NCBI RefSeq assembly: GCF_008831285.2
Contig: NC_045150.1
Span: 13,561,868-13,625,867 of the forward strand
Source of the DNA: Nymphaea colorata
Lineage: Eukaryota > Streptophyta > Magnoliopsida > Nymphaeales > Nymphaeaceae
Direction: 5' to 3'
DNA: 64,000 nt
In this document: one piece after another, positions 35,541 to 45,802 of the stretch
How positions within the stretch are numbered: the stretch's first letter is position 1
Layout of the letters: each line of letters starts with the position of its first letter
Notes under the pieces: generated by a model
Seen by the model: the letters and a program-made list of their open reading frames with translations, nothing else
Told to the model about the DNA's origin: nothing
Databases searched by the model: none
Program-made: the position numbers and the translations under genes

Positions 35541-37560
35541 CATCTCATATGAAAATGGCTATTATTCTTTCAAGATTAGGTTAAAGGTCACATCCTTAAG
35601 CTAATCTAAAGGAGATTGCTTCCAACATTGAATCTTGATGGCTCAAAACTACAAGGTTTAGCCAGTCCAAAATTTGAAATCAGGCTGATTGAGTGTATAT
35701 ATATGTATTTTTAAAACCTAGAATTTGACTTTTCAAAGATTCTTCGAACGTCAAGTTTGAGATCCTACAATACTTGTTTCAGCTCAAAGGAAGCTACTAA
35801 TTTGTCAATGTCTATGAAATTAGACCGAATCCCTAGTCTTGCCTAATCAGCACTGTAGAGAGTAGCTTCTAATATGGCTGATATTCATGATTTTGACTTC
35901 ACATTTTTCAATTTTGCAATTGGTTTGGTTTTCAAATTAATACATCACAAAATTTCAGCCAAAAGCTGTAATTAAAATTCACAAAACCGGCGGAAGAAAT
36001 TTTGTCAAATTCTCTCAACATACTATACTAATTTGCATAGCCTTGAGATTTAAAACCAAATTTGGAGTAAACATTGCTTCTAAGATCTGATTTGCATTCC
36101 AACATGTACTTTAATGGAAAAATAGATGTATATATTCTAAATATGTATATATGTTTCATCAATTTCAAGATTTAATCTATCAAATTACATTTTACTTTGA
36201 AGACAGATCTCCAAAGTAGACATTTCTTAATTTGCAACCATTAAATCAGTACATGGTCTGTTTTATAATCATTTTAACATGTGGAAGTGGAGTTTTTCCA
36301 CGTTTTTCCCATTCTAAAACTGGGATTTTTCGTTCAATTTTCAGATTTCACTTTCAAGTTTAAGAATTTTATCTATGTCAAGCTTATGGACTGCATTGTA
36401 GTAGTTATACTTGATCCAATACCAAATATAGCCTAGACATTGTACTGCATATCCAATTTAATATAAATTTGCTCTTTATTTCATGAATGCATGTGATGGA
36501 ATAAAAAATTAACACGTGTAGATGCATGGACAGTTAGTGAGAGTGAAGAATGTATGCACACATATAGTTTATTTTCTTAATTCATGCTTGCGTTCACTTA
36601 TCTAATTCACACACACATGCACCATCTCTAGAAAGTAAGTGGACCAATTCAAGTTACACAACATGACCGAGCTATATTGCAACAAAGGATTTGGAATCTC
36701 ACTTAGATTTGAAAAGAAAATACAAGAATTCTATCAATCTTGCCAACAAATATATTTGGAACATAAATTTTTTTTTATAAAACATTGGAAACCCTATTTT
36801 TCCAAAAACAAGCTTTACTTGAAAAATTTACGATCTTTTCTAAAAGAGAACTTGGTACAATTTCAATTCAAAATTCCTATCTTTTGATCAACCAATTTTC
36901 AAATTTGATCAATTGATCCATTTTTTAAAGCTAAATCAACTATTTAAGTCAAGTTCATTTTTGAATTTACTTTAAATTAAGTTCAAAATTTTGATCCAGG
37001 ATTTCATATTAACTTCAAGTTCATGAACTAAAACTCCAATTTTCAACTATTTACAAATCAAATCCTCAACTTACAAATATAATTTCCAAACAAATTTCTT
37101 AAACTCTCAAATTTTTAGATCAAATCAATGGTCCCAACTAGAATCAATTTTGAAATATTTTCAATTTTGCCAAAATTCAAAAAAATTCCCCAACTTTATA
37201 AAACAAGTTGAATTTCTAAGTAACTTGTCAAAACCAATTTGATTTTCAAATGACTTGTTTAAAATCCATTTCATTTTATCTAAAACAAGGTCAAAACATT
37301 GGTTGTTCAAAATTAAGTTCAAATGAAATTCAAAATCAAATTTCAAACCCTTATGCACAAACATATATAATGCATCAATCAAATGACTTGTACAACTTTT
37401 GAGAAATGCTTAGTCTTAGGTCCAATTATCCATGTTAAAGGTGTTGAGACATGGTTAGACCCCGTACCAGCAGGCAGATCCTTTTCTCTTGCAATTTTTC
37501 TAATATCCAAATCTAAAATTTTCGGCTTCACGCTACTCCTCATTTAAGGGAGGGGAGCAA
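35180..37560. other. gene-free AT-rich DNA
   Basis: Very AT-rich and stop-dense. A GT/AT microsatellite sits at 35,509-35,540. About 36,890-37,390 has many TTCAAATTTGA-like words and looks like degenerated simple sequence. Confidence 0.45.
35509..35540. repeat. (GT)n(AT)n microsatellite
   Basis: GT dinucleotides passing into AT dinucleotides. Confidence 0.9.
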
Positions 37561-37565
37561 ATAGA

Positions 37566-37584
37566 TGGCATGCCTGGTGGGACC
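37566..37584 (+). other. possible LTR-element primer-binding site
   Basis: TGGCATGCCTGGTGGGACC starts with TGG, as a PBS must, and resembles sites placed next to 5' LTRs of large plant gypsy-type elements. It is preceded by a GGGAGGGGAGCA sequence that could be an LTR end. I cannot find the matching LTR pair, so this may mark a decayed element whose LTR lies in 35-37.5 kb. Confidence 0.25.
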
Positions 37585-37814
37585 CATTATAGTTCATCTA
37601 AGGATTTTTTAGGTCATGTACAAGTCATTTTAACATTGCTAGACATCAATTGCATGCAAACCCTTCATGACCATACCTACCAGCATCATGCATATTCTAT
37701 TGCAGAGGAAGAAGGCAGAGAACAAGAGAAACTTCTAGTTGGGTGTCGCCGGATCAAGTTACTAAGAAAAAGTGCCACCATACTCTCAAGAGGAACAACT
37801 TGACGGTATTTGGA

Positions 37815-38557
37815 GCAAAATAAGGTGAGGCGACACGTTCAGCCTCTCATGAGGCGAGGGGAGGTGAGGCATTAGTTGAAGCGTAGCTTCACAGACAAGT
37901 TTGTGAATTATATAATATTTATAAAAATAACATCAAAACTGAAAAAATGACTACAATAGTAAGCATATCAATAAAAACTAATATACAATATATGCAAACT
38001 AAAATAATTTGCAAATCCAAACAAATACAATGTCATAACATACATAGTGCAAAGAGTGCTTGCATAATTGGTGTAGAAGCATGACCTGTCCTAAACAGGT
38101 CATAGAACTATCATTGAAAAACAAATAACCAAAACTAGGAAAACCAAAATTCAAATGATAATATCAATTAAGAGAATAAGTAAATAACAAGTATTGGTGG
38201 ACAATAATATAAGCATATTGATATGTGTATATGTACAAAAATTAAAAAAGTAACTAATTTGTGTAATTATCAAGTGATATTTAACAAAGTTCAAATGATT
38301 TTTGTAGGCGATTGGCCAATCGTATCTTCATCATTTTCTTATTCTGTAATGGATGACAATTCGTCATCATTTGAACCGTCCATATGTTGAATAAGTTCAT
38401 CTTCCTCTTCAGTTGCTTCATCATCAAAACTCTCATGTTGTAAATCTTCTATTATTGTTTCACCTTCATATAAAAACAATAATACAAAACAAAATATAAT
38501 AGTAAGTAAAGAAAAAAACAATGTTCTTATCTTTATTTCAAAAATTACAAACATATA
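37815..38557 (-). pseudogene. possible hAT-type element remnant
   Basis: At 37,825-37,890 GAGGCG/TGAGGC words occur in both orientations. On the minus strand a frame at 38554-38339 ends in the very acidic tail IIEDLQHESFDDEATEEEDE followed by LIQHMDGSNDDELSSITE and a stop. Acidic tails near GAGGC-rich ends are seen in plant BED/DUF659-type hAT transposases, but no catalytic or dimerisation block is visible here. Assignment is tentative. Confidence 0.28.
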
Positions 38558-38559
38558 GC

Positions 38560-38757
38560 ATTACTTTTTTCAACACTTTCCCTGAGGTGTATGCCTCAAG
38601 CACGGAGCATACCATGGATGGGGGCAGACACCTTTATTAAATGAGGTGCATGCTTCAGGGATGCATGCACCTCAAGGCCCTGCCTCAAGGCACTTTTTGT
38701 AAAAAACGCTTTGAGTTGCGTTTTTTATTTTGTGTGAGGCATATGCTTCTTACAACA
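38560..38757. mobile_element. dispersed repeat family, copy B left half
   Basis: It aligns with 1141-1332 (CCCTGAGGTGTA, GATGCATGCACCTCA, GAGGCATATGCTTCTTACAA) and stops exactly at ACAACATTG. The continuation of the repeat is found 5.8 kb away at 44,522. Confidence 0.7.
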
Positions 38758-38764
38758 TTGATTT

Positions 38765-38949
38765 GGGGGTAACATGGAAAAGCATTTCAAAGTAGAGAGA
38801 CAGACGCTTTCTTTTGCAACTTTCCCTTCTATTTTCCTATTGAGTAATTTTTGAAGTTCTTCTTTCTTCTTGATGCAATGTAGATGATTACCTCCACAGT
38901 TCTCAATTGCTTCATACTCTTTACCACCATAGTTCACCCAGTATGACAA
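38765..38949 (-). CDS. exon-like minus-strand frame, unknown
   Basis: About 60 codons open on the minus strand: MSYWVNYGGKEYEAIENCGG, then a Lys/Glu-rich, probably helical stretch KKKEELQKLLNRKIEGKV, ending CFSMLPPN at the very edge of the repeat. The frame then runs into repeat-family sequence. Composition is protein-like. There is no recognised domain and no convincing acceptor. It lies antisense to the plus-strand exon-like pieces at the other end of the same segment. Confidence 0.28.
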
Positions 38950-39006
38950 GGCAACTTCAATGAACTAAAAGTCTACCTGCAGTGCTCACCAAGTATGCTG
39001 TAGAAC

Positions 39007-39125
39007 CAATATCATCCTATTAGGAAGAAAGCATCAAGCATTTTCATGATACAACAGAACCAAGATCAACCTATTAGGAAGAAGCCATCGAACAGGCTCA
39101 TGTTACAACAAAACCATTATCATCT
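39007..39125. repeat. tandem pair, about 58 bp
   Basis: CCTATTAGGAAGAA[AG] with the following CATCAA/CATCGA and CATGATACAACA / CATGTTACAACA occurs twice. Confidence 0.6.
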
Positions 39126-39129
39126 TATA

Positions 39130-40760
39130 AACTTTTAAATAGGCTTATTCTCTCTCTCTCTCTCCCCCAACAAACCCATCCCCCCCCACCCCCAACAAAA
39201 AAAAAAAAAGAAAAAAAGACAAACCAACACACGCTCACATTCTAAAGACTAGCTAGTTCTATTGCAAATAATTTTATGCTTATGATAAAAAGCACTATAC
39301 CTCAAAATAGTTCACGCAAGTAATATCTTCATATTTATTTTGACAAAAGAAAATGGTTGTCCAATCTAGGTGCTAAGCAATATAATCCCATGTTAGCCAG
39401 AGTCACCAGCCAAATGCAAACAGAGGTCCACTATGTGATAGACAAAAGGTCAAAATGATTCAGCCAGCCAGGAATCTTACAATAACCTTTGCAATGTATT
39501 CTAATTCAGACATGCTCAGATAACTTTCATGATGCTGCACACTCCACCAGAATTCCAAACATTTTCATGAGACCATCAAGTATCCTTGACACCAAACCAA
39601 TGCCCAAAAAGGACTGTGGTATTAAAGCTAACGAATATTTGTGAACAAAGTCTCACATATAAGCAGTTTGGTTATATGTGCACAAAGGCTGATTCAACAT
39701 TCAGCATGATAAGAACAGCCCAGTGATTGGAAAATGTAAATCAAGATTTAACTTGGTACTATGACTAGACACCAACTCCTACTGATGCAATGCATGTTTT
39801 CTCACCTAGGATATTGATGATGCCATTGCGTCCTTTTGTTTCTGTATACAAAAACCACATAATTTTCGAAAAAATGCAAAAAAAAAAGCAAGAAAATGAA
39901 ATGCTGTTTAAAAATTGAAAAACATATTTAAAAAGCGAAAAATGAAAAATGAAAAAAATGCAACTCATTTCACTTATATAAATTAAATTGGTGAAATAAA
40001 ATGTATATGCACATAAAGAATCACATATCAAAAGTCTGAATTAACATTTGAAGTGATTTGATCATTGCCTATCATATGAAGGAAGCTAGAAAAGAAAAGA
40101 AAAAGACAAAGACAAGAAGCTTTTTGGTTTCTTTCCACAGTTTATTTAGACAATGACCAATAGAAAACAAAAAAAAAAGAGTCTTCTATTTGATGAAAAA
40201 GGTTACCCCATTAAATGTTTATACGTGTTTATTTAGTGTGCAAAATGTGGACTAATTCATATTTCAGATCAAACAAATGCCCCCAATGCAAAAAAGGGTG
40301 TATAAAAAATCCCACTCATGTATAAATGGATAATGTAGATGGTTGCTGTATAAAGTGGTTGGAAAGGCAGTCGTAGAGAGTATACCTATCCTTATCTTGG
40401 AAACCTACCTCTATGAACTACAGGAGATGGATTGCATAGGGAATCATCAGTTTGGCTTTTGGTTCTTAAAAGTCAAAAAGCTTGCAATATTTCTTAATAT
40501 GCTTCAAAATTAGGCATTCCTAAATATGACAAAAGAAAACGCCAAGAAGAATCATAGAACAGAGATTGGGGTTCCGGAAAAAACTCTAGGGGCCGTTTGA
40601 TGGCCTGGAATTATCCTATAGCCATGGAGAAAAATTTCAAATATTCAAAATTTTTCTCATTCCATCAAAGGTGGAATGAAAATTATGACCGTTAAACACG
40701 TTTCCGGAAATTTTTTTTCAGAAAATGTTTCCACCATGAGAGGTGGAAACATTTTGCCGG
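39130..40760. other. intron-like or intergenic DNA
   Basis: Low-complexity C- and A-runs lie near 39,150-39,210. No coding signal. A MITE-like start GGGGCCGTTTGATGGCC at about 40,589 has no visible partner. Confidence 0.4.
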
Positions 40761-40854
40761 TGTTATTTTTGTGCCTATTAGGGCACCAACGCATCGCCTC
40801 CCTCTCCCTCCTGCCGCAGGCCCGCAGATGCCTCCGTCCTACCTGCTGGTCGTC

Positions 40855-40965
40855 ATCTCTCTCGCCCTCTCACTCTCCTGCTCCCTCGTCGTCTCTCTCG
40901 CCCTCTCACTCTCCTGCTCCCCTCGTTGTGTCTCTCGCCCTCTCACTCTCCTGATCCCCACCTCG
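40855..40965. repeat. 36-bp pyrimidine minisatellite, three units
   Basis: CTCTCGCCCTCTCACTCTCC starts at 40,859, 40,895 and 40,932. The repeat gives overlapping Ser/Leu-rich frames that should not be called genes. CT-rich leaders are common at plant gene starts, and a donor-like GTTAGTG follows at about 41,161. Confidence 0.8.
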
Positions 40966-41164
40966 TCTCTCTTGCCCTTGCTGAAGAAGAAGCCCTCCGT
41001 CTCTTCATCTGTCGTTTGTGCAGCGGCTTCCGTGTTAGGAAACACTGATTTTGGCTCGCCCTATTACCGTAGCGCAGGAATCTGTCTCTTCCTCTCTGCA
41101 GCAACAAATTTGGGCTCGATTGTTACTCTGTGAGCAGATTTGCAAGGTTTTCATGGAAAGGTTA

Positions 41165-42500
41165 GTGTTTGAACATGAATGGTGAATAGTATTTATTTTT
41201 TTTTTCTGTTTCTCACTGAATTTTTGGAAATCCTTCTTTCTATTTTGGCTCCTCCTGTGAAAGAATTTTTTTTCCCGGTGCCTTCCATATAGAAAGTCCA
41301 GTCTGTTTCTCTATCCCCTTTTTTTTGTGAGGGTTTCTTGTCGCAGAGATCGATTTTGTTAACTTTGTACATTTAGTTGTTGACTGGTTTCTTTGCAAAT
41401 GCATTAACTTCTTAACTCGTGCTTATCCATTAGCTCGACAATTGAATGTTCCTGTCTTTTTCTTTGAAAAATCTTGGAGCTAGAACAGACTCATCAAGCT
41501 CGGCCCCTCTTCTGTCCTGTGGATGGAATTTCTCATTTCTGAAGAGAAAGCCATTCTTTTTTATGTTGGTGTTGTTCCAAACAAAAGATTTTACTGTTTT
41601 CTTATTTACTGAATAGGAAAATGTTTAGATACATAGCAGACAGTGCATACAAAAGAAAACCACAAGTATACTTATGAACTCTTTCCAGTGTTTATAGGTA
41701 AACACTTACAGAGGATACAGCGATTGGATCTGAACATCTGCTGGAAACAGCTTGCACTCTTTAGAAAATATCTGTGTTTGTTTTTCAGCAATAGAATCTA
41801 AGAGTTGAATATCTTTGGCAACTTGTTCATCAAAACTGGAGAGAAAATGAAGCTTAGATAGGATAAAATGACTAAAACTATTCATAATTGAACTAAGAGC
41901 TTTTCATGAGAAGTGGCCATTGCTAAGCTAGTTAAATTTTCACTTTAAGGTTCAGAATCATGTTAACCTCCATTCAGGGTTGTCAGCATATCAGCTTGCC
42001 TCCACAAGGTCTACAATAAGACGGAGTATATCAGAACGATCTTCATAGCTACCTCTGCCCTATAAGATAAGACAATCGCTGAACAATCCCATAAGTGACA
42101 TCTCTTTCACGGCATGCAACATAAAAGCTTCAATGCACTATCTTTTTAGAATATAGTTCACGTGCATATCAATGTATTGTAAATAATACATGCACATGCA
42201 TACATCATAGGGTATTAATAACTTCCATCATTTTTGTCCAATGTCCATAAAATAAATTCTCAAGACAATTAAATTTGATTTGATGACACACTTTAGAGAA
42301 AGAGTATAAAAAACGTTGAGCAAATCCTCAGTAAAACTAATAAATTTTAGTTGTTCCCCAACTCAAATATCTAATGCTCGGATAAACCCAATCTTATTCA
42401 CAATATAGACTAAAGCTTTCTATGTTCCTTTTTCCTTTCACCTAAACATCTGGAATGAGTGATACCTTGCAGAGATCAATAATCATTTCTTAGTAAAAAC
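41165..42500. other. intron-like or intergenic DNA
   Basis: T-rich on the plus strand at first, then AT-rich, with no open frame of note. Confidence 0.4.
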
Positions 42501-42510
42501 AGAAGGCCTC

Positions 42511-42556
42511 TCTCTCCCTCTCTCTCTCTATCTCTCTCTCTCACACACACACACAT
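42511..42556. repeat. (CT)n(CA)n microsatellite
   Basis: Imperfect CT run passing into CA dinucleotides. Confidence 0.85.
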
Positions 42557-42559
42557 ATT

Positions 42560-42890
42560 AGTAATGGGTGCCTTCGAGATTATTAGCATGAATTTGCTTT
42601 TCTGCTATGCTTATAATTCTTTTAAGTTGGCTGTTATTATAGACCATAAAGGGAAGGTGCATGTTTCCCAAGTACAGATCTCTCTCTCTCTCTCCACAAA
42701 CATATTAGTAATGGGTAGTGCATGCTTCCCAAGTACAGATATCTCCCAATCTCTTTTTCTCTCCACGCACAGTTTAGTAATGGGTGTCTTCAAGATTACC
42801 AGCATGAAATTGATTTTCTTCTACGCTTCTAACTCTTTTAAGTTGGTTGCTGGTATGGGCCATAATAAAGGAAAGTGCACATTCACTTCA
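42560..42890. repeat. 213-bp direct repeat pair with an internal partial copy
   Basis: TTAGTAATGGGTG[CT]CTTC with AGCATGAA[AT]TTG and CTTTTAAGTTGG begins near 42,562 and again near 42,775. A shorter copy of the CCCAAGTACAGATATCTC part lies between. The 116-codon plus-strand frame over it is a by-product. Confidence 0.7.
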
Positions 42891-43837
42891 TTTTGCATTT
42901 TCTTGTGTCTTTAACATTTGCATCAAATAGTTTAGATTTTTGAACTCAGTGATTTGATTCGACTCGATTGGATTCGGGAGATGAAATGTAATGGTCTTGG
43001 GAGGATTCTTAGTTAAGGCATGATCAGCAAGTTCCAATGAAAGGCATCTGCGTGGGAGAACTCTCCTTAATTTATGGCAAACATGATCAACAAGTTGATT
43101 CCTACTTTTTTGTTTTATTGCAAGTTGATCAGCAAATCCCCTTCATAGAATGTTGCCACAGGGGAGTTCAGTTTGATTCAAGAAAGCTATAAGGCTTCAT
43201 GAAACATCATGGAATGGGCTTATGCATGGTATCTTTATCTGCATAATGCAGTTTATGTTTTTGCTGTCTGAAAGGACTGCTAAAATCCTAAAACACATAC
43301 CTGGTATCGTCTAGAATAAAAAAGTTTCAAAGAGATGGTAGCCCATGGGCAAACACCGTTGATTACTTTTAAAGGAAGACAACCCGAGGAAGATCTCAGA
43401 CTGCATTTCTGCTTGCCATGCCAAACATTTGTGTATTTTGGAATTAGAATGCCTCGATTATATATGTTTCTTTTTAACCAGATGGCTGAGATGGATCTCC
43501 TCTCTTTGACATCCTTCATTACTGTTGATGCATACTCAGAGTAGTTGTTAGTTTACATATTTTAATGATGTAGTGGACCTTTATTTCAAGTTGGAGATGA
43601 AACTGTATTACAATTTTTGATGTAGACATTGAAAGCAGCAAGTCAATTGCTTTCTTCCATTATTTTGAATATTATTCACTTAGTAACTGCATAATTTAAC
43701 AACTAAATCTTATGTTTGTGATAATACCTTTGGAATTTTCTGTCGTCAATGTCATTAGTTACTGATTTCTAGTTCAGCACTTGCTATGCCCTTATGCTTG
43801 CCATTAGACATGTATGTATTTTCATTTTCAGTTCATC

Positions 43838-43948
43838 AGCTGTTATGACGTCTTGTTCAAAGATGAAGCCCCGACATAAGTATGACGTCTTGTTCGAAGG
43901 TGGTGCAAGGGGCAGATTTGATTTTGTTGAGCTTCTTTTTGTTAAGGT
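43838..43948 (+). CDS. candidate exon, unknown protein
   Basis: An open stretch follows a TCATCAG acceptor and ends at ...GTTAAG before GTGGAT, a weak donor. The translation runs MTSCSKMKPRHKYDVLFEGG then ARGRFDFVELLFVK. It contains an imperfect direct repeat of TATGACGTCTTGTTC. No family recognised. It would lie about 340 bp upstream of the next exon-like piece on the same strand. Confidence 0.3.
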
Positions 43949-44289
43949 GGATGCGTACATGAAGCTACATTTGTACTTGCTTCTATGGATACTCTACACA
44001 TGCACTTGGCTTTGTATTTAACGTTGAAGCTCTTCTGAATACTTATGTAAATTTTTATCACTGATGGGAATATGTATGTGTTTTATCTACTGTTGTATAC
44101 TTTATAGTGAAATTCTCATATATATCCAATGAGTATGGTTTGAACATTTATGAATTGTGCATAGATGTTGATTAAAACATTTGATACAGTATCCAATGGA
44201 GTAGAGTAGGTGTAGTGGAGTAGCTTTCATGCAGGTATTGGCGATAATGATTCTGGTGGTTTTAGTTCTCATTCTGATTTCTTTGCAGA

Positions 44290-44532
44290 ATGGATGAAAA
44301 TACATCTAGACAGACTACAGGGGAGCATGGTACCACATTCTCATCAACGTCTTTGCAATCTCAATCGCAAAATCAAGCTGGTTTTGTTCAAGGGAGAACA
44401 CAGCAAACTGATGCAATCAATGATGGCCTGCAGTCGTCTTCATCTTCTGTCTTTGATAGCTCTTTTGTTCTAGATCCCCAAGTGGAGGTCGTTGAGATGG
44501 ACCTAAATGGTGAAACTGCTGATTTGTTGTGA
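44290..44532 (+). CDS. candidate terminal exon ending in repeat sequence
   Basis: It follows a strong acceptor (TTTCTTTGCAG ending at 44288). 80 codons read MDENTSRQTTGEHGTTFSST, a Gln/Ser-rich middle, then FDSSFVLDPQVEVVEMDLNG and ETADLL before TGA. The profile is a disordered, acidic C-terminal region. The last codons and the stop (GATTTGTTGTGA) straddle the junction with repeat-family sequence at 44,522. The stop is therefore supplied by the repeat and the original C-terminus may be lost. No family recognised. Confidence 0.38.
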   Translation: MDENTSRQTTGEHGTTFSSTSLQSQSQNQAGFVQGRTQQTDAINDGLQSSSSSVFDSSFVLDPQVEVVEMDLNGETADLL

Positions 44533-45575
44533 AGTATAACAAGGCGAATCGATGCACTAAGTTGGTGATGCAATGTGTTGCTAAGCGATGCATAGTGAAG
44601 CTTAATTTTCATGGCAAAAATAATCTAACATATTATATCAACAAAAATCATGTCAGAAATTAAAAACAAGAGCAAAAAACCATTTTTTTTATGGCGCCAA
44701 AATCAGACATGAAGGATGGCACTGTTTTGCTATTTGCGAGAAAGTTTCATTAGTTGTTATCAACAATTATACATAAAAGTTTGTAAAATATTTAATTCTT
44801 TATAAGTACTGCGGATGAAAAAAAACATTACTTTGGTTTATTTAAACAACATACCTATGAGAGCACCGGTTTGGTCAAATGGTTATATGTTCAATAAATT
44901 CACTAAACTCTATGATTTTTATCCAACATTTATTAACTTATACTATTTCATTCAACATACAACCTTCAATAAATTAACACTTATCACTTTTATCTAATTC
45001 TACCATGTAGCTGAGAAAAAATTAAACAAAAACAATGTGAAATAGAAAAATGAAAAAAAGTACAAGCATTAATTACAAAACAGAGGTAGAGGGAGAGATA
45101 GACATGAGCTATAGGTAGGCACTCGAGGTGCACATTTCATGCGTTGAGTTGTGTGATTCAAATAACAGTGGTGGTTATGTTATGGGTTCAGGTAATATAG
45201 CGGTGGTAAATTGCCGTTATAGGTTTATAGCGGTGAAATTTCTACTGGTGCTAGAGAACACCGGTATAAATACCTTAGTGGCGAGACATTTCACTGGTAT
45301 AAGTATATGCGGCTGCGAACTACCTCATCATTAGAGATCTATACCAGTTCTAACCGTCGCCGGTATTGGACTGTCCCAGTTGCGTTCATCAGCTGTATAG
45401 GTTATTATGATTAAAGAATAGCACAAACATAATTTGTACCCCAAAAGAATACATTTATAGGCTCTAGTAAATATTTCCATGCCTTTCAACCAAAAATATG
45501 TCTTAGGCAATGTGTTCCTTCTGCATCCATGCACTAAGGGGGAACAGAACTCAGCCACGTGATGCAATGGTCAGC
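44522..45575. mobile_element. dispersed repeat family, copy B right half
   Basis: It aligns with 1333-1750: TTGTGAAGTA, GATGCACTAAG, TAACATATTATATCAA, CAAGCATTAATT and CAAAACAGAGG. It carries an extra block of about 180 bp at 44,708-44,888. Past the part shared with copy A it has many GCGGTG/ACCGGTAT words in both orientations (45,195-45,370) and an end shared with copy C (ATGCACTAAGGGG... then ...CAGCCAC). Confidence 0.65.
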
Positions 45576-45586
45576 TGTTGACAGAT

Positions 45587-45661
45587 TGTCGTACCATGCT
45601 AATTAGAGATGATGGTTGCGAGGGCTGTCTATTTTCTGTGGAAAAGTTGGAAGAGTTGAAG
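45587..45661 (+). CDS. short candidate exon, unknown
   Basis: A TGTTGACAG acceptor and a consensus donor GTATGT (45,662) bound about 25 open codons: CRTMLIRDDGCEGCLFSVEK then LEELK. Three Cys residues in an acidic context. It is short enough to be chance. Confidence 0.25.
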
Positions 45662-45802
45662 GTATGTAGAGAAGTTGCTCAAAAGAATCAGAGTCTGAAG
45701 TCAATTTGGTTCACTCGACAAGAGATTTTCTTGTATATATACAATGACGGGAGGAAGGTATTCATACTCCACCTTGTTTACTGCATCATTTGTTATGTAT
45801 AA

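Larger units (their letters stand above)
38758..44521. other. 5.8-kb segment interrupting repeat copy B
   Basis: Relative to copy A (uninterrupted at 1332/1333), everything between 38757 and 44522 is extra. GATTTG is present at both edges (38756-38762 region and 44518-44525 region), which would fit a short target duplication. The segment is not framed by recognisable LTRs or inverted repeats. It contains intron-like DNA, minisatellites and exon-like frames. It might be a captured gene fragment, an insertion, or the ancestral state with a deletion in copy A. Confidence 0.5.

Noticed and set aside
40589-40610. GGGGCCGTTTGATGGCC, similar to starts of plant MITEs; also GGCCGTGTTTGATT near 26547
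   Set aside because: No inverted partner or target duplication found within about 2 kb, so no element can be delimited.
40676-41133. Ser/Pro/Leu-rich frames of 92 and 120 codons
   Set aside because: Generated by the 36-bp pyrimidine minisatellite. At most this is a gene leader.
42564-42914. 116-codon frame
   Set aside because: It is a read-through of the 213-bp direct repeat and the CT microsatellite.
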